From: Henckelia pumila
Lineage: Eukaryota > Streptophyta > Magnoliopsida > Lamiales > Gesneriaceae
NCBI RefSeq assembly: GCF_033568475.1
Contig: NC_133120.1
Location: 93,266,151 to 93,330,150, forward strand
Length of the DNA stretch: 64,000 nucleotides
Direction of reading: 5' to 3'
The notes under the pieces are model-generated. The model did no database searches. It saw only the letters and a program-made list of their open reading frames with translations, and was not told where the DNA came from. A program made the position numbers and the translations under genes. This document shows positions 53,869-64,000 of this stretch, piece by piece. Position 1 is the stretch's first letter, and each line of letters starts with the position of its first letter.

Positions 53869-54900
53869 CACTACAAAAAAAATGCTTTATAAAAGCGGTT
53901 TTTTTGACTTTTAAGAGCGGTTTTTAACCGCTCAAACACTTTTACCACCGGTTACACAATCGCTCCTCTTATCAACGCCCTTATAGCTTTTAGAAGCGGT
54001 TTTTTTGACCGTTGGTACAAGTTAAGAAACCGCTTCTATTGTTCATTTTAGGTGCGGTTTGACAATGCTCTTACATCTCACGCATATTACAACGGTTTCG
54101 AACCGTTTTTATAGTTTTGTATTTAGGAACAGTTTCAGAGCGCTCTAAAATGCGTGACGTATAAGAATGGTCTTACACCACTCCTACATGCCTTGAAAAT
54201 AAGAGCGATTTAAAACTGCTATTAATATTAGCAATTCAAGAACGGTTTGAAACCGATTGTGCATATTGGACATATTACAACGGTTTTGTAACGCTCCTAT
54301 AGTTGTGCATCTAGGAGCCACTTCAAAAGCATTCTAAAATTAATGAGGTGTAAGAACGGTCATCTACTGCTCCTACACGCCATTCATTTAAGAGTGATTA
54401 GCGAGCGGTGTTGATGGTAGCAATTAAAGAGCGGTTTGAAACCGATCGTACACGTCATGCATATCACAACGGTTTTAAAACGTTTCTATTATTTTGCCTT
54501 TAGGATCACTTTCAAAGTGCACTAAACGTTGTGAGGTGTAAGAACAGTCTTACACCACTCCTACATGTCATAGATATGAATGCAATTTGCAACCGCTGCT
54601 GATGTTAGTTGTGTAAAAGCGGTTTCAAATGACTCCTATATTCCATCGATATAGGAGCGAAAAATATATGAATGGTGTCAAATCGCTTTAAAAACCGTGG
54701 TTGTAAGAATGGTTTCCGTTGCTCCTATACGTTGTAGATATAGGAGCGATTTAAGACCTATCTTTAAGCTGTAAATTTATAAGTTATTTTAAATCGTTCG
54801 TAAAACAACAAATATAAAAGCAAGGTTTTAGCTCACAATTTAGAACGGTTTAAATGAAATTATTTTAAATTGCTCTTAAATCTAATTTAGCAATCATTAA
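53869..54900. repeat. CACTA terminus and subterminal repeats
   Basis: Roughly 1 kb with more than 20 copies, in both orientations, of AAGAGCGGTTT-like words and their inverse AACCGCTC. Many are paired as small stem-loops (for example GAGCGGTTTTTAACCGCTC). In En/Spm such subterminal repeats bind TNPA. Divergence rises away from the end. Confidence 0.88.
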
Positions 54901-55167
54901 GTCTTTTATTGTATTTTTTAAAACAAATATACATTATTTCGAAATAATTCCTCAACCAATAAAATAGATAAATAATGCATATCAAATAAAAAATAAAAAT
55001 CCTGATAAAAATAAATTAAATTGTTTCAAATTCATAAATAATACTCCAAATCCTAATAAAAAAATGCAAATGTTTCAAATTCATCAATAATACTCCAAAT
55101 CCTAATAAAAATAAATGACAATGTTTCAAATTCAATGAATAAAATATAAAATGTTTTCACATTTCAT

Positions 55168-56146
55168 CTAATCGTTGTCCGACTCTGTCCCTGGTGGAGA
55201 TCTTTGACTTTCATTGGCATTTTGTGAAGTATTTGTCTGTTGATGAATAACTTCTGCCATGATAGTTGCCATCTAGAAAAAAAAAATTAATTTAATATTA
55301 TGCAATTATACAAGTACTTTTGAATCAATTCATTAATATTCGATATGGGGCTACCTGCGCAGGTAATAATTCAGGCCCACGAGATCCTCCAGCAATTCCA
55401 GCTATCATACTTTGAATGACTCTTGTAAAATTTTGGAGTTGATGTTCATGCGTCCGTCTCATCCGCTCAATTTCTTCTTGACTTTTTTCTTCCATACTTT
55501 TCATTTTATCTTCCATTTCTCGTAACTTATTAGTAACATCAGATGGAGGAAGATTGCTCTGTGTTAAAAATAGTCTGGGCTTATACCGATCTGGAAATAC
55601 TTGACTAGGTAATGCACCAGCTCCTAGACATCGTACTCGACCAGAATGTTCTGGTCCAAATATGTCACTGAAAAATATATGTATAATAATTATTGTACAG
55701 TGTATAATTATATTTAAAAATGAAATAAAGTATATGTACCGAAATGCTTTCTCATGCACTTCTGTTGGTTGTGTTCCCTCGGGCTTGTCCTGGAGGTGAT
55801 GTTGCACTACATTATTTAGCAAAGCCTAAAAAAAATCTTGTCAATAAATAAAAAGAATATTGAGAAGCTATTTGAAAATGTTGAAACAATTATAACCTCA
55901 ACTCGTATTGCTTTATCGTCAACAAGAGCACCTCCTTTCTTTTTACTTTGACGGCTCAAATGTAATATTTCAATACGAGTTGGTTTTCTACCATTTTCTT
56001 GAAACTAAATATGAAAAAAAACACTTTCAGATTAAATATTATGCAGGTTATGATAGCCCAAGACTCACATATTTAATTAGAATGACAAAAAATTGACAAT
56101 ATTTCCAAATAAGTATGAAAATTTCTTAACAAAATTGACTACCTAA

Positions 56147-56194
<48 letters not shown>

Positions 56195-57254
56195 CAAGAA
56201 TCACTCCCTTATATCTTCTTAATACATTCCATAAGAACAAAATAAAATAAATACATAATACAATAAATCAATAGTATGAAATTATTCGTGAAGAAATATT
56301 ATGATCTAAAACTTACAAACTTATATTCCAAAGATGCAATATTTGTCCGTCCTTGTGCATGTATCCCTCTTTTTTTACTCCCATTTTCTCGATTTATTTT
56401 TGAAGTATCCTGAAAAAAAAATAATTATATCAAATTTATGCATTAAAACAATATTTAAAATAAACAATAAATACGAACCTCATTAGACTTCCAGTATCGA
56501 CACAAAGTTTGCCAAACTTCTGGAGTAAGATCATGGGGAATGGGACGAATTGACACAAGCTCACATAATGCAATATTTGAATCATAAGAAGTAGCTTTAA
56601 CTTCGGCCTTCCATCGCCTCCATGAAACTCCCATCATCTGCATCACACTAGTTCTGTGTTGTTCGAGGATATCAAAACTTGCCTGTAAACATTAAATAAG
56701 TTGTAATAATGTTTTAAATTAAGTGTTAAATATAATATTATCAACTTACTGTTACACGTTCCCATGCATTATCCAAGCAACGCTTATCCATTTTCCTCCA
56801 ATCTAAGAAATCAAGGGGCAATACATTTCCATTACGGGCAATAGTGCCCACAAAATTGGCAAGCGTAGGCTGCATTTCTCCATATGGTTGACCTCTTTCA
56901 TTAAATGTTACTACTAAACGCTCACCGGGTGCCAATGAATGAACATCCTTCATAATAGTTTTTTCACGTTTCTTTCGTTGGACTTGGGATGAATGTATGA
57001 TCTCGTTGTGACCTAAAAATATTTGTAAAACATAAATTTTATTTCAAGCTATAAGGATAACCATCAATTCATACCCAAAAAATTTCTTTACCTCCTTGAT
57101 TATGCTCTTCGGTCAGTCTTGACTCCATTGTATTGTTTGGTGTTGCATTGTTTCGTGCGTCAGGTTCATCTTCACGTCCTTTGTTACTTGTGTCATCTCT
57201 ACGAGATCGTTCACTTATATTTTGAAGCAACTTTCGCATTCTTTTGTTTGCCAT
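55168..57254 (-). CDS. TNPA-like protein of a CACTA element (Transposase_24, Ptta/En/Spm family), apparently intact
   Basis: Second product of a CACTA element. TNPA-type proteins bind subterminal repeats and assist transposition. Exons: 57092-57254, 56750-57012, 56479-56682, 56317-56409, 55897-56004, 55740-55825, 55355-55667, 55168-55272. All have GT..AG borders and join in frame to 444 aa. Start ATG 57254 (MANKRMRKLL) heads a basic N-terminus. The conserved block spans about 85-210: GQPYGEMQP (95-103), GTIARNG, LDWRKM and WQTLCRYW. A charged coiled-coil-prone helix is at about 355-390 (REMEDKMKSMEEKSQEEIE). No stop or shift was seen, unlike the neighbouring TNPD. An earlier non-coding first exon is possible. 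Confidence 0.85.
56150..56191. repeat. (TA)n microsatellite in a TNPA intron
   Basis: About 42 bp of TA dinucleotides in the intron between TNPA-like exons 4 and 5. Confidence 0.95.
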
Positions 57255-59081
57255 ATTAAATATCAAACCTGAAAAACCATTGCATTAGTGCATTAAAAGA
57301 TACAATTTAATACTCAAATCCAAAAAAATTCGGCGTCGCACCGAAAGACAAAAAGGTCAAAAAAATCCAATCTGATGACGAGTAAATTTGAAGAACTAAA
57401 CAATGAAGCAAACTCTTAGAAAAAATCTACATTGGACATAAATTCAAAAATAAACAAAATGTGTTTTTTTTAATATTTTATAGGATGTAGTACTTTTGCT
57501 ATATATGCTTATAAATTCAAAACTAAAAATATAGAAGTAAATATATCTAAAGGGATGCATGGTCTGGTACATCAAAACCAACATGTTAAATTTAATGAAA
57601 TTAATAAAACCTTTGGTAAAATTATTTTGTACACAAATTAATAAGGTTGGAAATGCAAGGATAAAAAAATGAAAGAACCAAGAATTTATGGATCGAGATT
57701 GAAGATGCCTATCCAGAAACCAATAACCAAGGTAAAATCTTGATCATAGGTATTGATGCCGTTGCTTGGGAATTTGGTTGTAGTGGATTTCTAGGTTCGA
57801 TGGATATGTGTTGGTGGGCTTCGCTCAAGGGAAAAGCAGTACATATCTGAATGATATGAATGAACTGGCGACAATGTGTTCTTAAATGACTCGCGACGAA
57901 CGAATATGAAACAATTTACATTACAATAATCTATAAATTCCAACCGATCAAGATTCAAAAAACCATAAAACCATGTAAAGAGTGTTCTACAAATTTTGAT
58001 AGTGCAAGGAAGTAACCACATGTTGAAAAATAAATTACGTACAAAAAGGCGATAGAACAAGAAGTTTCAGTGAAAGAGTAAATGACAGAATCTGAGAAAA
58101 GAACCGCCTTTATCTTTGCTTACGGCACTTGAATTGAATATGAAGGAAGAAGTTTAATAGAGATTAACTGATTAACTCACTTTAAAATTTTAAATGGATG
58201 TTTATCTTTTCAGATTTTTTTGATTTGAAAAATTAAACTTTGATGGATTATCTTCTATCACTACAATTTTTAATGTGGAGGGAACTTTTGGCGGAAATAT
58301 TTTTGTAATTCAATTGGTGATGAAAATTTTGGCGGTAATTAAATATTTTAACGCCAAATGTTTTGTATTTATATGAAATTTAATATACTGTTGAATAGAA
58401 AAATTAAAGAAACAAACATATTATCTAATCAACTAAAAAAATTCAGATTGTACCGTGAAGAATGAGTTATATAAATTTATTATATCATTTTCAGATTTTA
58501 TAAAATTTTCAGATTGCGAAAAAAAAAATTTATACCAAAAAATTAAAATTACATCCTATACAAAGCACCTTCTAGAATATTCATAAACAATTCAGATTTA
58601 TTTGTATAGATTTAATAAATTATAATTAAATTTCCATATTACTAAAGAATATATTGTTTGTATTTTTTTTATTTGTGGATCATTTCAGTTTTGATTTTGG
58701 ATTTTCATTCTCCTTTTTAAGCATTATATATATTTAGTAAGGTTAAAAAATATAAATTTACTTGATAATATTTTTAAGACCATGCTTTTAAAATGAATAG
58801 GAAAAAAATATAAAAAATTGAGTGGCTAAATGATATTTGGGAATTATATACATATATATATGTGTGTGTATAATAGTGAATAGAGTAGTTTTATTAAAAA
58901 ATAAAATTAAATGAAAATCAATATAGAACGGGAGAAAATAGAATTGAAATTGAAACATAAAATATGAAAACATTGTGTGATAAAATGGTGTTTATGGAAT
59001 TATAAAAAATTCTTACAAACATTTAAAAAATTTGTGCATTTGACATTCATTCTCCTTATATAGTGTAAAATTATAGCATCC
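57255..59081. other. Upstream region of the TNPA-like gene
   Basis: AT-rich, with no ORF that looks real. On the minus strand, 57700-58150 has more even composition and pyrimidine-rich stretches and may hold the leader, possibly with an intron. The rest shows no recognisable structure. Confidence 0.5.
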
Positions 59082-59089
59082 TAGAGAAT

Positions 59090-59681
59090 TAGGATTGTCA
59101 AAAATCAACCCAACACGTCAACACGACAAAATCGAGCCGAAAAATATCGGTTAAGATTGAGGGCTTTGAGTTCGGATTGGATCGTGTTGACTTGAAAGCT
59201 AACCCGAAAAAAATTTATCGAGTTCAGGTAAACCTGGTTTGACCCGAAATGATCCAAAACTTTTTATTATTGTTATTTTATATAAAATTAAGAAATTTTT
59301 GTTATATTTTATATGTTCTATGTTTAAAAAAAATTATTCTATTTTGATATAACATATTTTCGTTATTTAATGTTTATTCTACAATTATGATTTTTTAAAA
59401 TAGTTTTTTATTTGTAATAAATATACTTTAACTTTTATATAAATAGACTTTAAATCTAAATTATATGTGAGTTGAATAATATTATTATTTTTGTGTGTTT
59501 TGATTTTTTATTAAATTAATTTGTTAACAAAATTTAAAAAAAAAAAAACAAATTGAGTTGGTTCAGGCTAGCTGGGTTTGAATTTGGGTTGACAATTTTT
59601 GGGTTGGTTTGGATTTAGGTTGAGAATTTGTTAAACAATATCTTCTCCAACCCGAACCAATCCACCTACATTGACACCCTT
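59090..59681. mobile_element. hAT-like MITE with degraded ends
   Basis: About 590 bp between TAGGATTGTCAA and, inverted, AAGGGTGTCAA, flanked by TAGAGAAT (59082-59089) and TAGAGAAG (59682-59689), seven of eight bases shared. Rich in CCCGAA/TTGGGTT words, which are common in one plant hAT MITE group. No coding capacity. Confidence 0.72.
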
Positions 59682-59689
59682 TAGAGAAG

Positions 59690-60505
59690 TGAGTGACAAA
59701 TATATGAAGGGTAGGGAGGTGGATAGGGGTACCAATTTGGGTGGATCAGGAGAGTTCAGGTCAGGTTAACACAAAAAACTAGTAAAAGATGTCTCAACAC
59801 AAACCCGAATCAACTAGAACCCGGATAACCCAACTAACTCGATTTTATGTTATTTTTTATTTTATTTTTAACAAAATAATGAAATAAAAAATAAAAAACA
59901 CAGTAATATTCGAGGTTCTAAAAAACCTGAAGCGCATCGAGACGTGAAGATCAAGCTTCAAAAGTTTCAAACGTAGAGAGTTTCGTATGATCTTAATTAT
60001 GAAAAGATGTTTTTTTTTTTATTTTTACTATAGTTTTAATTATTTTAAGGCAAACATTAAATAAATTGATAAATTAACTATAAATTTAAGCTTTTAGATA
60101 TTTCAAGTTATATACTACATGTTACGTCTTAAATGCATACAAATCTTGTGTTTTGATATTAATATTTTTAATGCATTAACAAATCTCAAATATTATGTTT
60201 TGATAATTATAAAACTAAGTTAATTTGAATTTGAATCAGGCTCCGAATCCCTAATCAGACGGTCCGATCATACCCTATTCAACACTATAAAAAAAAACCT
60301 TTTGATTTTTGTAGTGAGTATATTTTAAATTTTCTATAAATAGACTTTTAGAAAATTTAAAATATACTCACTAACAAAATAAAAAAAATTAAAAAAATCA
60401 AATTTTACAAAATAAAAATTAAATTGTGAAAACCTATATTATCAATATACAATAACTGTTTCAGTATATAAAAATGATGTCAATATTTCTTAATTCTATA
60501 TGTTA
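59690..60505. other. AT-rich non-coding interval
   Basis: Contains a segment (about 59729-60270) with hAT-MITE-like words (ATAGGGGTACC at one side, CCCTATT at the other), for which I could not fix ends or a duplication. Nothing else was recognised. Confidence 0.4.
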
Positions 60506-60687
60506 AATAATAATAATAATAATAATAATAACAATAATAATAATAATAATAATAATAAGATTGTTAAATAATAATAATAATAATTAGATTGTTAAATAAT
60601 AATAATAATAATAATATTGTTAAATAATAATAATAATAATTAGATTGTGAAATAATAATAATAATAATAATAATAATAAGATTGTTA

Positions 60688-60770
<83 letters not shown>

Positions 60771-60772
60771 GA
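60506..60772. repeat. Compound (TAA)n minisatellite
   Basis: TAA runs interrupted about five times by AGATTGTTAAA or a close variant, so the array is a higher-order repeat of TAA blocks joined by an 11-mer. A shorter TAA tract recurs at 60868-60890. Confidence 0.95.
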
Positions 60773-61133
60773 TTGGTTGACGACCGTATTGATACGAACC
60801 CAACTAGAACTCGACGTTCCAAATAAATTATCATAAGATAACTACACGAAAATTTGTCAATAAATATGATCTCAATAATAATAATAATAATAATATAGAT
60901 TATTGAAAATAATATAATATAAATTTAAATAAATTCATCAAACGGATCGGTCACACTACGTAGGCCCGCAGATATATTAATGTTATTAGCAAGTGAACAC
61001 AAACATTTTGTATATAAAATAATGTATAAATATATATCACACGTATTTTAGTTTTGATTTACGATTTTCATATATTATCTCGTACTATTTTAATTAACAC
61101 AAAAATCTAATTAGATAATTAAAAATGTTCCAT
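60773..61133. other. AT-rich interval after the minisatellite
   Basis: Non-coding. No feature recognised apart from the small TAA tract near 60868. Confidence 0.5.
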
Positions 61134-61670
61134 TTGAATTTTAAATGTGACTCCACCGGTGGAGGAATGTTTACGGCTTTTCATGTTCTTCCGGGCCAAG
61201 CTCGAAACGCATTGAAGTACTCTTGCCCGTCAATGTGCAATCCAGGACAAGCAACTAACACCAAATCAAGCAAAAGTACTCATTCAGATGTTGTGCGATG
61301 AACTGAAATGTTCGATTCGACTAAACAAAGCTGGGAAGAAGCCATGGATGGTGTTCAGAGAGGAAAACATGAATATAAAAGTGGACCGAGAGAGTTTAGT
61401 TGAAAGACACTTCGAGCTCCCATAAAACCGTGTCCGCACTAATCACCAATGACTCAGGATAAGACCTCCCCGGCCCGTTTTCTCCGAAGAAGTTGGGTAG
61501 TTCATCTTCGCCGTATCGATGTCGTCGACGACAAGCATACCACCTACGAAGCCTTTTTGACATTTCATCCAGAGAAGATCAATCTTGGGACTGAAACAAC
61601 AGAAAATATGATAGATGAAATTCTAATGAATTACAATATTATTGAAGATTCCATAACAAATTAGTATTAA
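61134..61670. other. Unidentified block with gene-like composition
   Basis: Base composition is more even than on either side. An ORF of 71 codons on the plus strand (61449-61664, MTQDKTSPARFLRRSW...) covers part. I recognise no domain on either strand. It may be a host gene fragment captured by the CACTA element or a remnant of another insertion. Confidence 0.35.
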
Positions 61671-62699
61671 AAAAAAAACAAGACACATGATGGGAGGAAA
61701 TTATAATAGATCTTAAAATGCAAACTTGAGTAATTTCTCATCCAAACTTAACATATTGGAAGCACCCAACAGCCATAATATCTAATGGAAAGTAAGAACA
61801 AAAACCTCAAAAACAAACAGCAGCAGAAAAAGGCCTCACCTGTGACTTGAAACAGCTAAAACTACCCATATCGCAAACAACTCAACCCACCCTCATCAGA
61901 ACCAAATATCTACCATGTCATATGTCATAGCGCAGAAAACCCACAACCTTCAACATTGTTAAGAAATTTTGATCTATAATCACATACCCCTAAAATAAGA
62001 GAGAGGGAAAATAAATCAAGTGTCCAAAAATATCATTCATGAATCAAGAAAACATGGGAATTTCCAAATATAGATTCCACTTGCAGATCCACCTCTCTCC
62101 AAAACAAGAAAACAAAGTACTTGGAAACTGAATAAATGAATTCTAGAATTGCACTAAACTAGATCCTCCAAAAAAATCTTCCGAGGAATACATATAAATT
62201 ATACACACATAAGCTATTAGAGGGCTGCTAAATCAAGAACATAATTGAGTATAAAAATATGGAAAACTAAATGTAAAGAATCACCAAAGTATAAAATGCC
62301 ATCAAGTGGAAATTTGAGTAAATTTGTGAACTAACTCGATCATAAACAAAACAAAACGTAAGACATACATTATGGGCCTGCTGATATGTTGGAATAGCAG
62401 ACCAATGACCCCAAAATGTTCATCCAACAGTACGGAATACAAGCCGTACGAAAACACTAACAAACGAGCACATAAATTCACAAAGTTTATAGAAGTACCT
62501 AAATAGTCTCTAACCCACAAGAGAATTAGGCATTGTAAGATACCTTCAAAGAAACAATTAGTTTGATAAATACAATGTATCACCTTTACTAACATATACA
62601 AAGAAAATTAAATTCATGACGTACCATGTAAAGATATGTTTTCACCAAAATGAATGAAAACACAAACTTCAATTAAAATTTTCATCATCAGTCTCATTG
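61671..62699. other. Spacer 3' of the TNPD-like gene
   Basis: AT-rich sequence downstream of the TNPD-like stop on the minus strand. It would contain that gene's 3' UTR. No other feature recognised. Confidence 0.5.
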
Positions 62700-64000
62700 C
62701 TAGCGACAGGCGCCATCAGCTATTGATCCCTCAACATCATATCTAGTTAACTCAACATCTTCCCTATTTATACCACTTAACAACGATTGTATATCAGAAC
62801 AATTACTATCAACAAAATGCATTGTATCAAGATCATCTTCATCACCCATATTGTATGTATCTCTTGGTGTGTGAAAAATAACACAATACCAATCCTCTTC
62901 TTTTGGATCACGGACATAATAAACCATTTGAGCTTGTGAAGCTAGAACGAAAGGTTCATGCTCTTCTCGTTCTCCTGTATGTATTAGGCGTGAAAAGTTA
63001 ACCATTGTAAATCCCAAAGAATCAAATTTTGTACCAGAAGTAGTGTTAACCCATTCACATCGAAAAAGAACAATTCTTCCACGACTGCTGTAATCAACTG
63101 AGATTACATCATTTAATCTGCCGTAGTAGGTTGATTCATTATCATCATTATCATGCATCGATTGCACCATGATCCCACTATTCTGAACTTTTTTGTTCTG
63201 TTCAGATTCCATTGTGCGAAATGCGAAACCATTTACATTGAATCCTTGATAACTAAAGGCCACAGAATTTGGACCTCATGAAAGCGTCCTTAGATCCAAG
63301 TCATCAATTTGTTCATTCGTTCGATCAACCTGTAAGATACATAAAATAAAATTATAATTATAATGAGATAAAAATATCTAAAAACATAACCAATCCATTT
63401 TATAATGAAACTAGTAATATACATGTAAGTTTTAAGTATAATACTTACGCGTCTTGCAAACCATTTTGGAAATTGCATTCGTACCATATCATCCATCTGA
63501 GAATTAGTTGGACGACGACCATATCTATATCGTCTCTTCAGTTCGTTTTTAAATTCTCTGTTTAATGTTAAAAATGATTGTTAGAAATTTCGATTACGAA
63601 GAAAAAAAAAACAAGTTTAAAAAATGATACTTACTCACGATATGGCTCCAATTCTGTACAGTTGGAAAGGTTGTATCTATGAGCTTGAGCCAAAGTTTTG
63701 TTGTCCAAATTAACAACTTGACGTCCTTTTGTAGGTCTTCCTACTTGCGGAAACATTGCTAATGATGGAAACTCAACATTTGGTGTCTCTTTGTGACGTG
63801 TTCCTTGATTGCACAACAAGCTGTTACTCTCCAGATAACGAGAACAAAACACAACACATTCATCTGCCAAATATGCCTCTGCGATGTTGGCCTCTGGTTG
63901 GGCTTTGTTTCTAACAAAATTTTTAAGTCTCCCAAGATATCTTTCTATTGGATACATCCACCGGGAATTTACAGGCCCAACTACTCTTGCCTCGTACGCT
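62700..64000 (-). pseudogene. TNPD-like CACTA transposase, C-terminal part, with a nonsense codon
   Basis: Transposase of the tnp2 (En/Spm TNPD) family, truncated by the window edge. Exons: 63635-64000 (open at the edge), 63449-63557 and 62700-63329. The first carries the DUF4218-type block (MYPIERYLGRLKNFVRN, then AEAYLADECVVFCSRYL). The last carries a DUF4216-like block (RIVLFRCEWVN, then FVLASQAQMVYYVRDP). TGA at 63276-63278, 18 codons into the last exon, would remove the DUF4216 region. Apart from that, the frame and splice sites look sound. The DDE catalytic part lies outside the window, so it may be intact or not. Confidence 0.85.

Larger units (their letters stand above)
53869..64000 (-). 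mobile_element. CACTA (En/Spm) transposon, 3' end and most of the body, continuing past the window
   Basis: The terminus CACTACAAAAAAAATGC at 53869 opens onto a dense subterminal repeat field. On the minus strand the order is TNPD-like transposase (64000-62700), spacer, TNPA-like gene (57254-55168), terminus, as in En/Spm elements. The far TIR and the TNPD N-terminus lie beyond 64000, so length and target duplication cannot be confirmed. Later insertions and expanded microsatellites account for part of the 5.4-kb spacer between the two genes. Confidence 0.85.

Noticed and set aside
60290-60316. TTTTTGTAGTG as the other end of the CACTA element
   Set aside because: The bases inward do not match the 53869 terminus, no subterminal repeats are present, and the transposase lies beyond it.
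60564-60803. ORF of poly-Leu and poly-Ile
   Set aside because: Pure translation of the TAA repeat.

Overview
The window reads as nuclear DNA of a flowering plant, most likely a eudicot. Two host genes have many short exons with GT..AG introns, and most of the rest is LTR retrotransposons plus CACTA and hAT DNA transposons. All calls come from reading the sequence. No search, alignment or expression data were used.

Left part (1-20,555), genic. A complete plastid-type NADP-dependent malic enzyme gene (+, 1074-7133, 20 exons, 651 aa) faces a complete MMS19/MET18 gene (-, 20276-8109, 19 exons, 1144 aa). The genes converge with about 975 bp between their stop codons. Every exon junction I placed keeps the reading frame. 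Two MITE-like inserts lie in MMS19 introns. Intron 4/exon 5 of the malic enzyme gene carries a duplicated splice acceptor.

Middle part (20,556-53,491), repeats. A hairpin-forming inverted duplication (20556-20981) ends about 5 bp before a young Ty1/copia element (20987-26880; 219-bp LTRs with 4 differences counted by eye). A second, older copia element (28414-53491, TSD TTTAT) holds four later insertions, each with its own target duplication: a pol-less Athila-like Ty3 element (30848-39811, TSD GTCAT), a Tekay/Del-like chromovirus on the minus strand (40195-49453, TSD TACCA), a solo LTR of a related subfamily inside that chromovirus's RT (44516-45948, TSD ATTCA), and a hAT-type MITE in the copia integrase (49873-50316, TSD GTCACATG).

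Right part (53,869-64,000), a large CACTA (En/Spm) element running off the window. Its CACTA terminus and subterminal repeats are at 53869-54900. An apparently intact TNPA-like gene (Transposase_24 type, 444 aa, 8 exons) is at 57254-55168. The C-terminal part of a TNPD-like transposase gene, broken by a nonsense codon, is at 64000-62700. Between the two genes are a further hAT-like insertion, a long TAA minisatellite and one moderately GC-rich block I could not identify.

I found no convincing undescribed protein system. The most unusual signals are: (1) arrays of short palindromes just upstream of the TATA box in the chromovirus LTRs, whose two arms differ in a matched way between subfamilies; (2) the inverted-duplication hairpin beside the MMS19 promoter; (3) the decoy acceptor in the malic enzyme gene; and (4) the recently moved Athila derivative without RT, RNase H or integrase.
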